Shown here: one piece after another, positions 17,184-27,252 of the stretch
Numbering within the stretch: position 1 is the stretch's first letter
Layout: the number at the start of each line of letters is the position of its first letter
Assembly (NCBI RefSeq): GCF_019931575.1
Contig: NZ_CP082923.1
Coordinates: forward strand, 4,092,001-4,156,000
Length of the DNA: 64,000 nucleotides
Source: Caulobacter segnis
GTDB lineage: Bacteria; Pseudomonadota; Alphaproteobacteria; Caulobacterales; Caulobacteraceae
Direction of reading: 5' to 3'
Notes under the pieces: model-generated
Told to the model about the DNA's origin: nothing
Database searches by the model: none
What the model saw: the letters and a program-made list of their open reading frames with translations, nothing else
Translations under genes and position numbers: made by a program

Positions 17184-17351
17184 ACCCTCTCTCATGGAGA
17201 GAGGGAGGGGCCCGCGCCGAAGGCGTGGGAGGGTGAGTGGGTAAGACGGTTCAGACCTGGGCTCGGCCTCGGGAAAAAACGGTGAGAGCGTAACCACTCA
17301 CCCTCCCACCGCTTCGCGGCGGGCCCCTCCCTCTCTCTAGAGAGAGGGATT
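17184..17351. repeat. Long inverted repeat between xylR and xylX
   Basis: The left arm (17184-17242) begins CCCTCTCTCATGGAGAGAGGG. The right arm (17293-17351) ends CTCTCTCTAGAGAGAGGG. Between them run matching GGGAGGGGCCCGC and GTGGGAGGGTGAGTGG blocks and their complements. Each arm also has a small internal stem. It begins one base after the xylR stop and could act as a bidirectional terminator insulating xylX. Confidence 0.85.
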
Positions 17352-17401
17352 GTTCAGCGCCTCACCGAAATTGGTCTGACAACGCGCTTGCCGTCCCCGC
17401 A

Positions 17402-17415
17402 TGTTAGCGCTACCA
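17402..17415. promoter_or_regulatory. XylR operator in the xylX promoter
   Basis: TGTTAGCGCTACCA is the canonical Caulobacter xylose operator (TGnnAGCGCTnnCA). It lies 72 bp before the GTG start of xylX. A CTGACA at 17376-17381 and a CATGTT at 17400-17405 with an 18-bp spacer could be the promoter, which the operator would overlap. The upstream part holds GGTCTGACAAC (17373-17383), also present before the GH3 gene. Confidence 0.88.
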
Positions 17416-17486
17416 AGTCTCCGACGAACGAGCGCCGCCGACCGTAGCGGCAGCCTTGAGACGCTCGACACAGGGGAGACGACGCC

Positions 17487-18641
17487 GTGGGCGTGAGTGA
17501 ATTCCTTCCGGAAGACTGGAAAGACGCGACCCTGCTGGGCCGCATCGACTTCGGCGAGGGCCCGACGCCCGTACTGGTGCGCGGCGGCCGCGTCGAGGAC
17601 GTCTCCAAGATCGCTCCCACCGTTGCCGACCTGATGAACGCCTACGGCCCCGGCGCCACGATCCCGCGCGGCGAGGACAAGGGTCCGCTGGAAGCCCTCG
17701 ACATCCGGCCCGTCTGGGAAGACGCCGACGGCGCCGCGGCCGTGAAGCTCTTGGCCCCCGTCGACCTGCAGGTGCTGAAGGCCGCCGGCGTGACCTTCGC
17801 CGTCTCGACCCTGGAACGGGTGATCGAGGAGCGCGCGCGCGGCGACGCCGCCGCCGCCCTGAAGATCCGCGAACAGCTGTCGGCCAGCATGGGCGGCGAC
17901 CTCAAGAGCGTGAACCCGGGCTCGGACGGCGCCGAGCGCCTGAAGCAGACCCTGATCAAGGACGGCCTGTGGTCGCAGTACCTCGAGGTCGCCATCGGCC
18001 CCGACGCCGAGATCTTCACCAAGGGCCCGACCCTGTCCTCGATGGGCTGGGGCGATCATGTCGGCGTCCGCTATGACAGCCACTGGAACAACCCCGAGCC
18101 GGAAGTCGTGCTGCTGTGCGACGGTTCGGGCCAGATCCGCGGCGCCGCGCTGGGCAACGACGTCAACCTGCGCGACTTCGAAGGCCGCTCGGCCCTGCTG
18201 CTCAGCAAGGCCAAGGACAACAACGCCTCCTGCGCCATCGGCCCGTTCTTCCGCCTGTTCGACGAGACCTTCGCCCTGGACGACGTCCGCTCGGCCGAGG
18301 TCGAGCTGAAGATCACCGGCCGCGACAACTTCGTGCTCGACGGTCACAGCAACATGAGCCTGATCAGCCGGGACCCGGCCGTGCTGGCCGGCCAGGCGTT
18401 CGGCAAGCAGCACCAGTATCCGGACGGCTTTGCCTTGTTCCTGGGCACCATGTTCGCCCCGATCCAGGACCGCGACGCGCCGGGCCAGGGCTTCACCCAC
18501 AAGGTCGGCGACCGCGTCCGCGTCTCGACCCCCAAGCTGGGCGTGCTCGAGAACGAAGTCACCACCTGCGACAAGGCCCAGCCGTGGACGTTCGGCATCT
18601 CGGCCCTGATCCGCAACCTGGCCGGCCGCGGCCTCCTCTAA
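17487..18641 (+). CDS. xylX: 2-keto-3-deoxy-D-xylonate dehydratase
   Basis: A 384-residue fumarylacetoacetase-fold enzyme that dehydrates 2-keto-3-deoxy-D-xylonate to alpha-ketoglutarate semialdehyde, fourth step of the Weimberg-type xylose pathway. The sequence follows C. crescentus XylX closely (MGVSEFLPEDWK, TLSSMGWGDHVGVRYDSH, DNNASCAIGPFFRLFD, the ending ALIRNLAGRGLL). Metal ligands are expected in the EPEVVLL and NDVNLRDFE region. The GTG at 17487 is preceded by GGGGAG. It is the first gene of xylXABCD, under the XylR operator, with xylA 22 bp downstream. The product is cytoplasmic. Confidence 0.96.
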   Translation: MGVSEFLPEDWKDATLLGRIDFGEGPTPVLVRGGRVEDVSKIAPTVADLMNAYGPGATIPRGEDKGPLEALDIRPVWEDADGAAAVKLLAPVDLQVLKAAGVTFAVSTLERVIEERARGDAAAALKIREQLSASMGGDLKSVNPGSDGAERLKQTLIKDGLWSQYLEVAIGPDAEIFTKGPTLSSMGWGDHVGVRYDSHWNNPEPEVVLLCDGSGQIRGAALGNDVNLRDFEGRSALLLSKAKDNNASCAIGPFFRLFDETFALDDVRSAEVELKITGRDNFVLDGHSNMSLISRDPAVLAGQAFGKQHQYPDGFALFLGTMFAPIQDRDAPGQGFTHKVGDRVRVSTPKLGVLENEVTTCDKAQPWTFGISALIRNLAGRGLL

Positions 18642-18663
18642 TCCAGATCGAAGGAGCTCGGCG

Positions 18664-20100
18664 ATGACCGACACCCTGCGCCACTACATCGGCGGCGAAC
18701 GCGTCGCCGCCGACGCCCCCGCCGAGAGCCTGAACCCGTCCAACACCAACGACGTCGTCGCCAAGGTGCCGATGGGCGGCCAGGCCGAGGTCGACGCCGC
18801 CGTCGACGCCGCCAGGAAGGCCTTCCCCAGCTGGTCGGAAGCCTCGCCGGAAGTCCGCTCGGACCTGCTGGACAAGGTCGGCTCGACCATCATCGCCCGC
18901 AGCGCCGACATCGGTAAGCTCCTGGCCCGCGAAGAAGGCAAGACCGTCGCCGAGGGTATCGGCGAGACCGTCCGCGCCGGCCGCATCTTCAAGTACTTCG
19001 CCGGCGAGGCCCTGCGCCGCCACGGCCAGAACCTGGAAAGCACCCGTCCGGGCGTCGAGGTCCAGACCTATCGCCAGGCCGTCGGCGTGTTCGGCCTGAT
19101 CACGCCCTGGAACTTCCCGATCGCCATCCCGGCCTGGAAGGCGGCTCCGGCCCTGGCTTTCGGCAACACCGTGGTGATCAAGCCGGCCGGCCCGACCCCG
19201 GCCACCGCCAACGTGCTGGCCGACATCTTCCAGGAAAGCGGCGCCCCCGCCGGCGTGTTCAACATGCTGTTCGGCCGCGGCTCGATGGGCGACGCCCTGA
19301 TCAAGCACAAGGACGTCGATGGCGTCTCGTTTACCGGCTCGCAGGGCGTAGGCGCCCAGGTGGCCGCCGCCGCCGTGGCCCGCCAGGCCCGCGTGCAGCT
19401 GGAGATGGGCGGCAAGAACCCGCTGATCGTCCTGGACGACGCCGACCTGGAACGCGCCGTCGCCATCGCCCTGGACGGCTCGTTCTTCGCCACCGGCCAG
19501 CGCTGCACCGCCAGTTCGCGCCTGATCGTCCAGGACGGCATTCACGACAAGTTCGTGGCCCTGCTGGCCGAGAAGGTCGCCGCCCTGCGCGTGGGCGACG
19601 CTCTGGACCCGAACACCCAGATCGGCCCGGCCGTCTCCGAAGACCAGATGGAGACGAGCTACAAGTACATCGACATCGCCAAGGGCGAAGGCGGCCGCCT
19701 GGTCACCGGCGGTGATCGCCTGAAGCTCGACAATCCGGGCTGGTACGTGCAGCCGACCCTGATCGCCGACACGCAAGCCGGCATGCGGATCAACAACGAG
19801 GAGGTCTTCGGCCCCGTCGCCTCGACCATCCGCGTCGGGTCGTACGAGGAAGCCCTGGAGATCGCCAACGGCGTCGAGTTCGGCCTGTCGGCCGGCATCG
19901 CCACGACCTCGCTGAAATACGCCCGCCACTTCCAGCGTCACGCCAAGGCCGGCATGACCATGGTCAACCTGGCCACGGCCGGCGTCGACTACCACGTGCC
20001 GTTCGGCGGCACGAAGAGCAGCTCGTACGGCGCGCGCGAACAGGGCTTCGCCGCGGTCGAGTTCTTCACCCAGACCAAAACCTCCTACTCGTGGTCGTGA
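18664..20100 (+). CDS. xylA: Alpha-ketoglutarate semialdehyde dehydrogenase
   Basis: A 478-residue aldehyde dehydrogenase that oxidizes alpha-ketoglutarate semialdehyde to alpha-ketoglutarate with NAD(P)+, last step of the pathway. The catalytic Cys is C281 in TGQRCTASS and the general base is E247 in QLEMGGKN. ITPWNFPIA and FTGSQGVG are the cofactor-site motifs. AAGGAG precedes the ATG at 18664. The gene name follows Caulobacter usage and is not the isomerase called XylA in enterobacteria. xylB begins 5 bp after the stop. Confidence 0.96.
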   Translation: MTDTLRHYIGGERVAADAPAESLNPSNTNDVVAKVPMGGQAEVDAAVDAARKAFPSWSEASPEVRSDLLDKVGSTIIARSADIGKLLAREEGKTVAEGIGETVRAGRIFKYFAGEALRRHGQNLESTRPGVEVQTYRQAVGVFGLITPWNFPIAIPAWKAAPALAFGNTVVIKPAGPTPATANVLADIFQESGAPAGVFNMLFGRGSMGDALIKHKDVDGVSFTGSQGVGAQVAAAAVARQARVQLEMGGKNPLIVLDDADLERAVAIALDGSFFATGQRCTASSRLIVQDGIHDKFVALLAEKVAALRVGDALDPNTQIGPAVSEDQMETSYKYIDIAKGEGGRLVTGGDRLKLDNPGWYVQPTLIADTQAGMRINNEEVFGPVASTIRVGSYEEALEIANGVEFGLSAGIATTSLKYARHFQRHAKAGMTMVNLATAGVDYHVPFGGTKSSSYGAREQGFAAVEFFTQTKTSYSWS

Positions 20101-20105
20101 GCAGC

Positions 20106-20855
20106 ATGTCCTCAGCCATCTATCCCAGCCTGAAGGGCAAGCGCGTCGTCATCACCGGCGGCGGCTCGGGCATCGGGGCCGGCCTCGTCGCCGGCTTCGT
20201 GCGCCAGGGCGCGGAGGTGATCTTCCTCGACATCGTCGACGAGGATTCCACAGCCCTGGTCGCCGAGCTGTCGAAGGACGCGGCGATCGCGCCGGTCTAC
20301 AAGCGCTGCGACCTGATGGACCTGGCCGCGCTGAAGGCGGTCTTCGCCGAGATCGGCGACGTCGACGTGCTGGTCAACAACGCCGGCAACGACGACCGTC
20401 ACAGCCTGAGCGACCTGACGCCCGAGTACTGGGACAACCGCATCGGCGTGAACCTGCGCCACATGGTGTTCGCGGCCCAGGCCGTGGCGCCCGGCATGGC
20501 CAAGCGCGGCGGTGGGGCGATCATCAACTTCGGCTCGATCAGCTGGCACCTGGGCCTGGAGGACCTCGTCCTCTACGAAACCGCCAAGGCCGGCATCGAG
20601 GGCATGACCCGGGCCCTGGCCCGGGAGCTGGGTCCCGACGACATCCGGGTCACCTGCGTGGTGCCGGGCAACGTCAAGACCAAGCGCCAGGAGAAGTGGT
20701 ACACCCCGGAAGGCGAGGCAGAGATCGTCAAGGCCCAGTGCCTGAAGGGCCGCCTGGTCCCCGAGAACGTCGCCGCGCTGGTGCTGTTCCTGGCTTCGGA
20801 CGACGCCTCGCTCTGCACCGGTCACGAGTACTGGATCGACGCGGGCTGGCGGTAG
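20106..20855 (+). CDS. xylB: D-xylose 1-dehydrogenase (NAD+), short-chain dehydrogenase
   Basis: A 249-residue short-chain dehydrogenase that oxidizes D-xylose to D-xylonolactone, first step of the pathway. The cofactor loop is TGGGSGIG near the N-terminus, NNAG follows, and the active site has the Ser of NFGSISWHLG and the YETAK Tyr/Lys pair. The C-terminus CTGHEYWIDAGWR is identical in type to C. crescentus XylB. MSSAIYPS at 20106 was chosen by that match; an in-frame start at 20091 would overlap xylA. A 116-bp gap separates it from xylC. Confidence 0.96.
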   Translation: MSSAIYPSLKGKRVVITGGGSGIGAGLVAGFVRQGAEVIFLDIVDEDSTALVAELSKDAAIAPVYKRCDLMDLAALKAVFAEIGDVDVLVNNAGNDDRHSLSDLTPEYWDNRIGVNLRHMVFAAQAVAPGMAKRGGGAIINFGSISWHLGLEDLVLYETAKAGIEGMTRALARELGPDDIRVTCVVPGNVKTKRQEKWYTPEGEAEIVKAQCLKGRLVPENVAALVLFLASDDASLCTGHEYWIDAGWR

Positions 20856-20911
20856 GCTTTGAGACGCTGTCGCCCGGCAAGGCGTAGCGCGCCGCGTCGG
20901 GACCGTGCTAG

Positions 20912-23612
<2,701 letters not shown>

Positions 23613-23618
23613 CATCGA

Positions 23619-23652
23619 CAAAAAGCCCCCGGATCGCTCCGGGGGCTTTTTT
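23619..23652. terminator. Bidirectional terminator after xylD
   Basis: AGCCCCCGGA and its near complement form a GC-rich stem with A residues on the left and TTTTTT on the right. It serves xylD on the plus strand and, read the other way, the 61-residue gene ending at 23654. Confidence 0.92.
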
Positions 23653-23653
23653 C

Positions 23654-23839
23654 TTAGTCTTCCCCGAACGAGCGCCGTTCGGGGTCGATGCCGCTCTGCT
23701 CGAGCACTTCGTTGGCCGTCGCCACCACGTTCTCGGCGGCGCGGCGCGAAGGCGAGACGAGCACGACCTCGTCGCCGACCGCGATCGCCCAGCGGTCGCC
23801 GTAGCGGCGGATCGTCAATTGTCTGCTCTGCTCGGCCAT
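23654..23839 (-). CDS. Small conserved hypothetical protein, 61 residues
   Basis: A small basic-to-acidic soluble protein starting MAEQSRQLTIRRYGDRWAIAVGDEVVLVSPSRRAAENVV. The pattern of a short beta hairpin (RYGDRWAIAVGDEVVLVSPS) followed by a helix (RRAAENVVATANEVLEQSG) resembles small DUF2188-like domains. GGAG lies 13 bases before the ATG. It is convergent with xylD and shares its terminator. The AT-rich region upstream of it holds a CtrA-type site. Function unknown. Confidence 0.7.
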   Translation of the reverse strand: MAEQSRQLTIRRYGDRWAIAVGDEVVLVSPSRRAAENVVATANEVLEQSGIDPERRSFGED

Positions 23840-24226
23840 GAGAACGCTCGACTCCAGCCCGCAGCCTCGACGTTCAAGATGGCCTCAACGTGGCAGCTTG
23901 ACCGTCTCCCCGGCCGAACAGTCCCGTCGCCCGCGCGGCGAAGTAAAGAAAAATGACCATTACAGAAATGGTTAAGTAATCCTTAAAAAATCGGCAAACG
24001 ATTGCGAAATTCTTGTGTAGGTTGAACGCGCGACGCAGCGTATAACGACGTTCAATGTAGGCGTCTTTTCATAACGCAAACAGCACGTTGCACTCGACAT
24101 GACCTTCGAAGAATCTCGCGAATGGCCAAGCTTTCCGGCCGAGATCGCCACGCAAAAACCCGCAATAGTAGTGTTTTCGAGATTTCCAGCCCCCACCCTC
24201 GCGGCATCCGCCCAGCGGAGGCGGCC
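23840..24226. other. AT-rich intergenic region between two divergent genes
   Basis: Bases of about 23945-24180 are markedly AT-richer than the rest of the window. They hold the TTAA-N7-TTAA site (23972-23986) and, on the minus strand, a possible promoter TTGCCG (23992-23997), 17 bp, TAACCA (23969-23974). An 8-codon open frame at 23953 has no support as a gene. I see no RNA gene in it. Confidence 0.5.
23972..23986. promoter_or_regulatory. Candidate CtrA binding site
   Basis: TTAA-GTAATCC-TTAA fits the full CtrA consensus TTAA-N7-TTAA. Read on the minus strand it is TTAAGGATTACTTAAC, which also keeps the preferred final C. TTAA is rare in this GC-rich sequence. It could control the 61-residue gene (minus) or the GNAT gene (plus). 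Confidence 0.6.
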
Positions 24227-24829
24227 ATGAGCGTCCGGCCTGCCCAGATCATGGATTTCGCACCCCTGGCGCGCCTCTGGTGGCAGGGCTGGCGAGACGG
24301 CCACATGGCGCATGTCGACAGCGCCCTGGTGACCCGGCGCACACAGGAGAGCTTCATCGACCGCCTGGCCGTCGCCCTGCCCCGCGTCCGCGTCACGGGT
24401 CCCGCCGGCGCCCCACTAGGCTTCCACCTGATCAAGGGCGACGAGCTGAACCAGCTCTACGTGGACGAGGAGGCGCGCGGGGCGGGCGTCGCCGCCCTGC
24501 TGATGGCCGACGCCGAGGAGCGCCTGCTGGAGGCCGGGGTCACCCGGCCCTGGCTGGCCTGCGCGGTCGGCAACCTGCGCGCCGCGCGCTTCTACGAGAA
24601 GGCCGGCTGGTCTAGGACCCGGATCCAGACCATACCGACGGAGATCCCGGGCGGCTGGTACCCGCTCAGGATCTGGCGCTACGAGAAGCGGCTGTCGAAC
24701 GAGGCCTCAGCTTGGGCCGCCCGCGCTGAAGTCGAACTGTTCGGGCCGCGGCTTGCCGCCCCCGAAGGCGTAGCTGAACCCAAAGAACACCGACCGGATG
24801 TTGGCGATGCGCCGCGTACGATCATGTAG
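24227..24829 (+). CDS. GNAT-family N-acetyltransferase
   Basis: A 200-residue acetyltransferase. The acetyl-CoA loop is seen in QLYVDEEARGAGVAALLMADAEERL, followed by a conserved CAVGNLRAARFYEKAGW, typical of GNAT enzymes. CGGAGGCGG lies 5 bases before the ATG at 24227, which decides the start. The catalytic domain ends near WRYEKRL (about 24695). The last 40 or so residues are read through the antisense of the TonB receptor gene, giving a 123-bp convergent overlap. The tail is unlike a GNAT and is probably not functional. Substrate unknown. Confidence 0.82.
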   Translation: MSVRPAQIMDFAPLARLWWQGWRDGHMAHVDSALVTRRTQESFIDRLAVALPRVRVTGPAGAPLGFHLIKGDELNQLYVDEEARGAGVAALLMADAEERLLEAGVTRPWLACAVGNLRAARFYEKAGWSRTRIQTIPTEIPGGWYPLRIWRYEKRLSNEASAWAARAEVELFGPRLAAPEGVAEPKEHRPDVGDAPRTIM

Positions 24830-26899
24830 CGTCGGGGTCTCGGTGACGATGACCTCGCGGGCCCAGTCCGCGGCGTCCTGGGCCGTGACCACGAACGAGA
24901 GCTTGTCGTTGACCTTCCGGCGGTAGCCGAGGTTCAGCATCTTGAACGGCTCGCGATAGCCCTGCGGGGTCAGCCGCTTGCCCGAGCTGAAGATGTTGGC
25001 CTGGAAGAAGTCCTTGGGCGTGGCCTGCCAGTTGAGGTTGGCGCGGCCCGACATGGTCATCTTCGAGCGCGCGCCGGCGAAGCCCAGATTGGCCGCGTCG
25101 ATCTCGTTCTGGAACACGTTGCCGCTGAGGTTATAGGTCAGGGCCTTGGTCAGGCGGCCATTGGCGACCAGTTCCAGCCCGGTGGTGCGGCCCTTGCCCA
25201 GGTTCTCGCGGGTGGTCAGGAAGACGCCGCTCCCCAGGTCGCTGACCACGTCAGTGACGCCGTCGCGGATGTCGCGGAAATAGGCCGTGGCCAGGTAGGT
25301 GGTCGGCCCCTTCCGGTACTGCCAGCCCAGCTCGTAGGAGTCGGTGATCTGCGGCTTCAGGTTCGGGTTGCCCTGCCGGTAGTTGTACGGGTCGATATAG
25401 ACCCGATACGGATGCAGGTCCTGGGCCCCCGGGCGCTGGACGCGGCGGCTGAAGCTGGCGCTCAGGCTCTGGCTGTCGCTCAGCCGATAGCCGGTGTGCA
25501 GGGTCGGATAGACCTTGAAATAGCTGTTGTCGGCCTTCAGGCCGTGGGTCACGTCGTTCAGCTCGATCTGGACCTGCTCGGCCCGCAGGCCGCCCTGCAC
25601 GGTGAAGTCGCCGAACGGCCGCTCGTAGGTGACATAGGCGGCGTAGACGTCCTGGTCGTAGACATAGCGGTTGGTGCGGGCCGGATCGGTCACGAGGCCT
25701 GCCGCTGTGGCGCCGCTGGCCCCGAAGTTGGTGAAGTCGTTGCTGGACAGCTCGAAGTCCACGCCGGTCTTCAGCTTGACGTCCTTGGGCAGCGGCTTGG
25801 TGTAGTCCAGCTTGAAGTTGGCGCGCTCCTGGTCGACGCCCAGGCCGACATGCTCGTAGACGGTGGCGCCGGGGGTGTTGCGGGTCACGGCGTCGCCGTC
25901 GCGCTGGAAGTCGGTGACCTCGTACTCCAGATGGGTGGTCAGCAGGTGGTCGGCGCCCCTCAGTTGGCGGCGCCAGTCGCCGCTGATCGCGGCGTTGTCG
26001 CGGGTCATGTCGCCCGACAGGTTGCGGACATAGGCCCGCGCCGGGGCGCCGGCCGCGTTCAGGGCCGAATAGGTCTCGTCGATGTCGGTGTCGAAGGCGA
26101 TGCGGCGGCCGCGCAACTCCAGGCTCAGCCGGTTCTGCTTGTCGAGGTCGTAGTCCAGCCCGCCGCGCAGGTTGACCATGCCGCCGGCATTGTCGACGGC
26201 CGCGTCCTGGGTGCTGGGCAGGAACTTGCCGCTGGCGGTGTCCAGGGTCTCGCGCCGGATCAGTTGCTGGGCGTCCTGGGTGTCGTGGCGATAGCTGGCG
26301 TCGCCGGTCAGGGTCAGCTTGCCGTTGCGGCGCGTGGCGCTGATCCCGCCGTTGTGGCGGCCGGCGGTGTCGACGTTGAAGCGGACCGTGCCGCTGGTCC
26401 CCGGCTTCATGGTCTTCTTGGTGATCAGATTGATGATCCCGGCCGAGCCGTCCGGGCGATAGGCGGCCGAGGGATTGGTCATCACCTCGACGCGTTCGAT
26501 CTGGTCGGCCGGCATCGACATCAGGGCGTCGCCCTTGCCCTCGCCGGTGAACTGGTTGCTGGGCTTGCCGTCGATCATGATGGTGACGTTGGCGTCGCCG
26601 CGCAGGCTGACATTGCCGCGCACGTCGACCTCGACCGAGGGCACGTTGCGCAGGGCGTCGGCGATCGAGCCGGTGCGGGCCGACAGGTCGTTGGAGACGC
26701 TGTAGCTGCGGCTGTCGATCGAGGTGCGCATGGCCGTCGAGTCCGACCGGATCGTCACGCCCTCGACCGCCGTCGGCGCGTCCTTCGCCGCTGGCTTCGG
26801 CGCGGTCTGGGCGGCGGGCGCGGCGGGCGTCTGCGCCAGGCCCATGGTCGGCGGCAGCAGCGCCGTGGCGGCGGCGAACAGAGCAAGCTTCAGGCGCAC
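24707..26899 (-). CDS. TonB-dependent outer-membrane receptor, likely oligosaccharide uptake
   Basis: A 730-residue TonB-dependent receptor. The signal peptide is MRLKLALFAAATALLPPTMGLA, written from a GTG at 26899 with GGGGGA upstream. After a Pro/Ala-rich linker comes the plug (SIADALRNVPSVEVDVRGNVSLRG, then MIDGKPSNQF and DGSAGIINLITKK). A large barrel of the outer membrane beta-barrel_3 type follows and ends SVFFGFSYAFGG. It is divergent from xylE, and both sides of the shared control region carry an ACCGGT-type operator. This suggests that it imports xylo-oligosaccharides or another pentose glycan across the outer membrane. That substrate is inference; the receptor family is clear. Confidence 0.88.
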   Translation of the reverse strand: MRLKLALFAAATALLPPTMGLAQTPAAPAAQTAPKPAAKDAPTAVEGVTIRSDSTAMRTSIDSRSYSVSNDLSARTGSIADALRNVPSVEVDVRGNVSLRGDANVTIMIDGKPSNQFTGEGKGDALMSMPADQIERVEVMTNPSAAYRPDGSAGIINLITKKTMKPGTSGTVRFNVDTAGRHNGGISATRRNGKLTLTGDASYRHDTQDAQQLIRRETLDTASGKFLPSTQDAAVDNAGGMVNLRGGLDYDLDKQNRLSLELRGRRIAFDTDIDETYSALNAAGAPARAYVRNLSGDMTRDNAAISGDWRRQLRGADHLLTTHLEYEVTDFQRDGDAVTRNTPGATVYEHVGLGVDQERANFKLDYTKPLPKDVKLKTGVDFELSSNDFTNFGASGATAAGLVTDPARTNRYVYDQDVYAAYVTYERPFGDFTVQGGLRAEQVQIELNDVTHGLKADNSYFKVYPTLHTGYRLSDSQSLSASFSRRVQRPGAQDLHPYRVYIDPYNYRQGNPNLKPQITDSYELGWQYRKGPTTYLATAYFRDIRDGVTDVVSDLGSGVFLTTRENLGKGRTTGLELVANGRLTKALTYNLSGNVFQNEIDAANLGFAGARSKMTMSGRANLNWQATPKDFFQANIFSSGKRLTPQGYREPFKMLNLGYRRKVNDKLSFVVTAQDAADWAREVIVTETPTLHDRTRRIANIRSVFFGFSYAFGGGKPRPEQFDFSAGGPS

Positions 26900-26940
26900 G
26901 GTAATCCCCCAGAACGAACCGGCCGGCGGCTCCCCGCCCC

Positions 26941-26954
26941 CGACACCGGTATCA
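26941..26954. promoter_or_regulatory. ACCGGT-type operator near the TonB receptor
   Basis: CGACACCGGTATCA matches TGnnACCGGTnnCA with one mismatch at the first base. It lies 42 bp upstream of the receptor start codon, where a repressor would block initiation or early elongation. Confidence 0.6.
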
Positions 26955-27158
26955 TTACAAAATGTACATGTGTAAAATACGTACATCGCCGTTTAAGCCC
27001 GACTTCCCGGCCCAAGACAAATATCTTTTCCGCAATGTTCGGCGTCGCGCGTCCTACGAGACGGGCGTCGCGCGACTCCGCGCGCCTCTGCTATCGAAGG
27101 ACGGCAGGAGTGAGTCCCGCGCGCCGGAGAGGGGTCGTCAGAACCACCGCTTGCGCGC

Positions 27159-27172
27159 TGATACCGGTAACA
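27159..27172. promoter_or_regulatory. ACCGGT-type operator before xylE
   Basis: TGATACCGGTAACA is a full match to TGnnACCGGTnnCA. It lies 81 bp before the GTG start of xylE. Confidence 0.65.
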
Positions 27173-27252
27173 CTAAGGTCGCCGGCAACTTAAGGTCCGA
27201 CAAGGACCAAAGGGCATCAACGGGCCGGAGAGGCCCCATGGGGAGGACACCT

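Larger units (their letters stand above)
26900..27252. other. Divergent control region between the TonB receptor and xylE
   Basis: A 353-bp region with no gene of its own. It contains two TGnnACCGGTnnCA-type sites (26941-26954 and 27159-27172) and an AT-rich stretch with an imperfect inverted pair ATGTACATG and CGTACAT near 26961-26988. The AT-rich stretch is the likely receptor promoter. Confidence 0.6.

Noticed and set aside
23953..23979. 8-codon open frame as a leader peptide
   Set aside because: No ribosome binding site, no run of regulatory codons and no attenuator hairpin follows.
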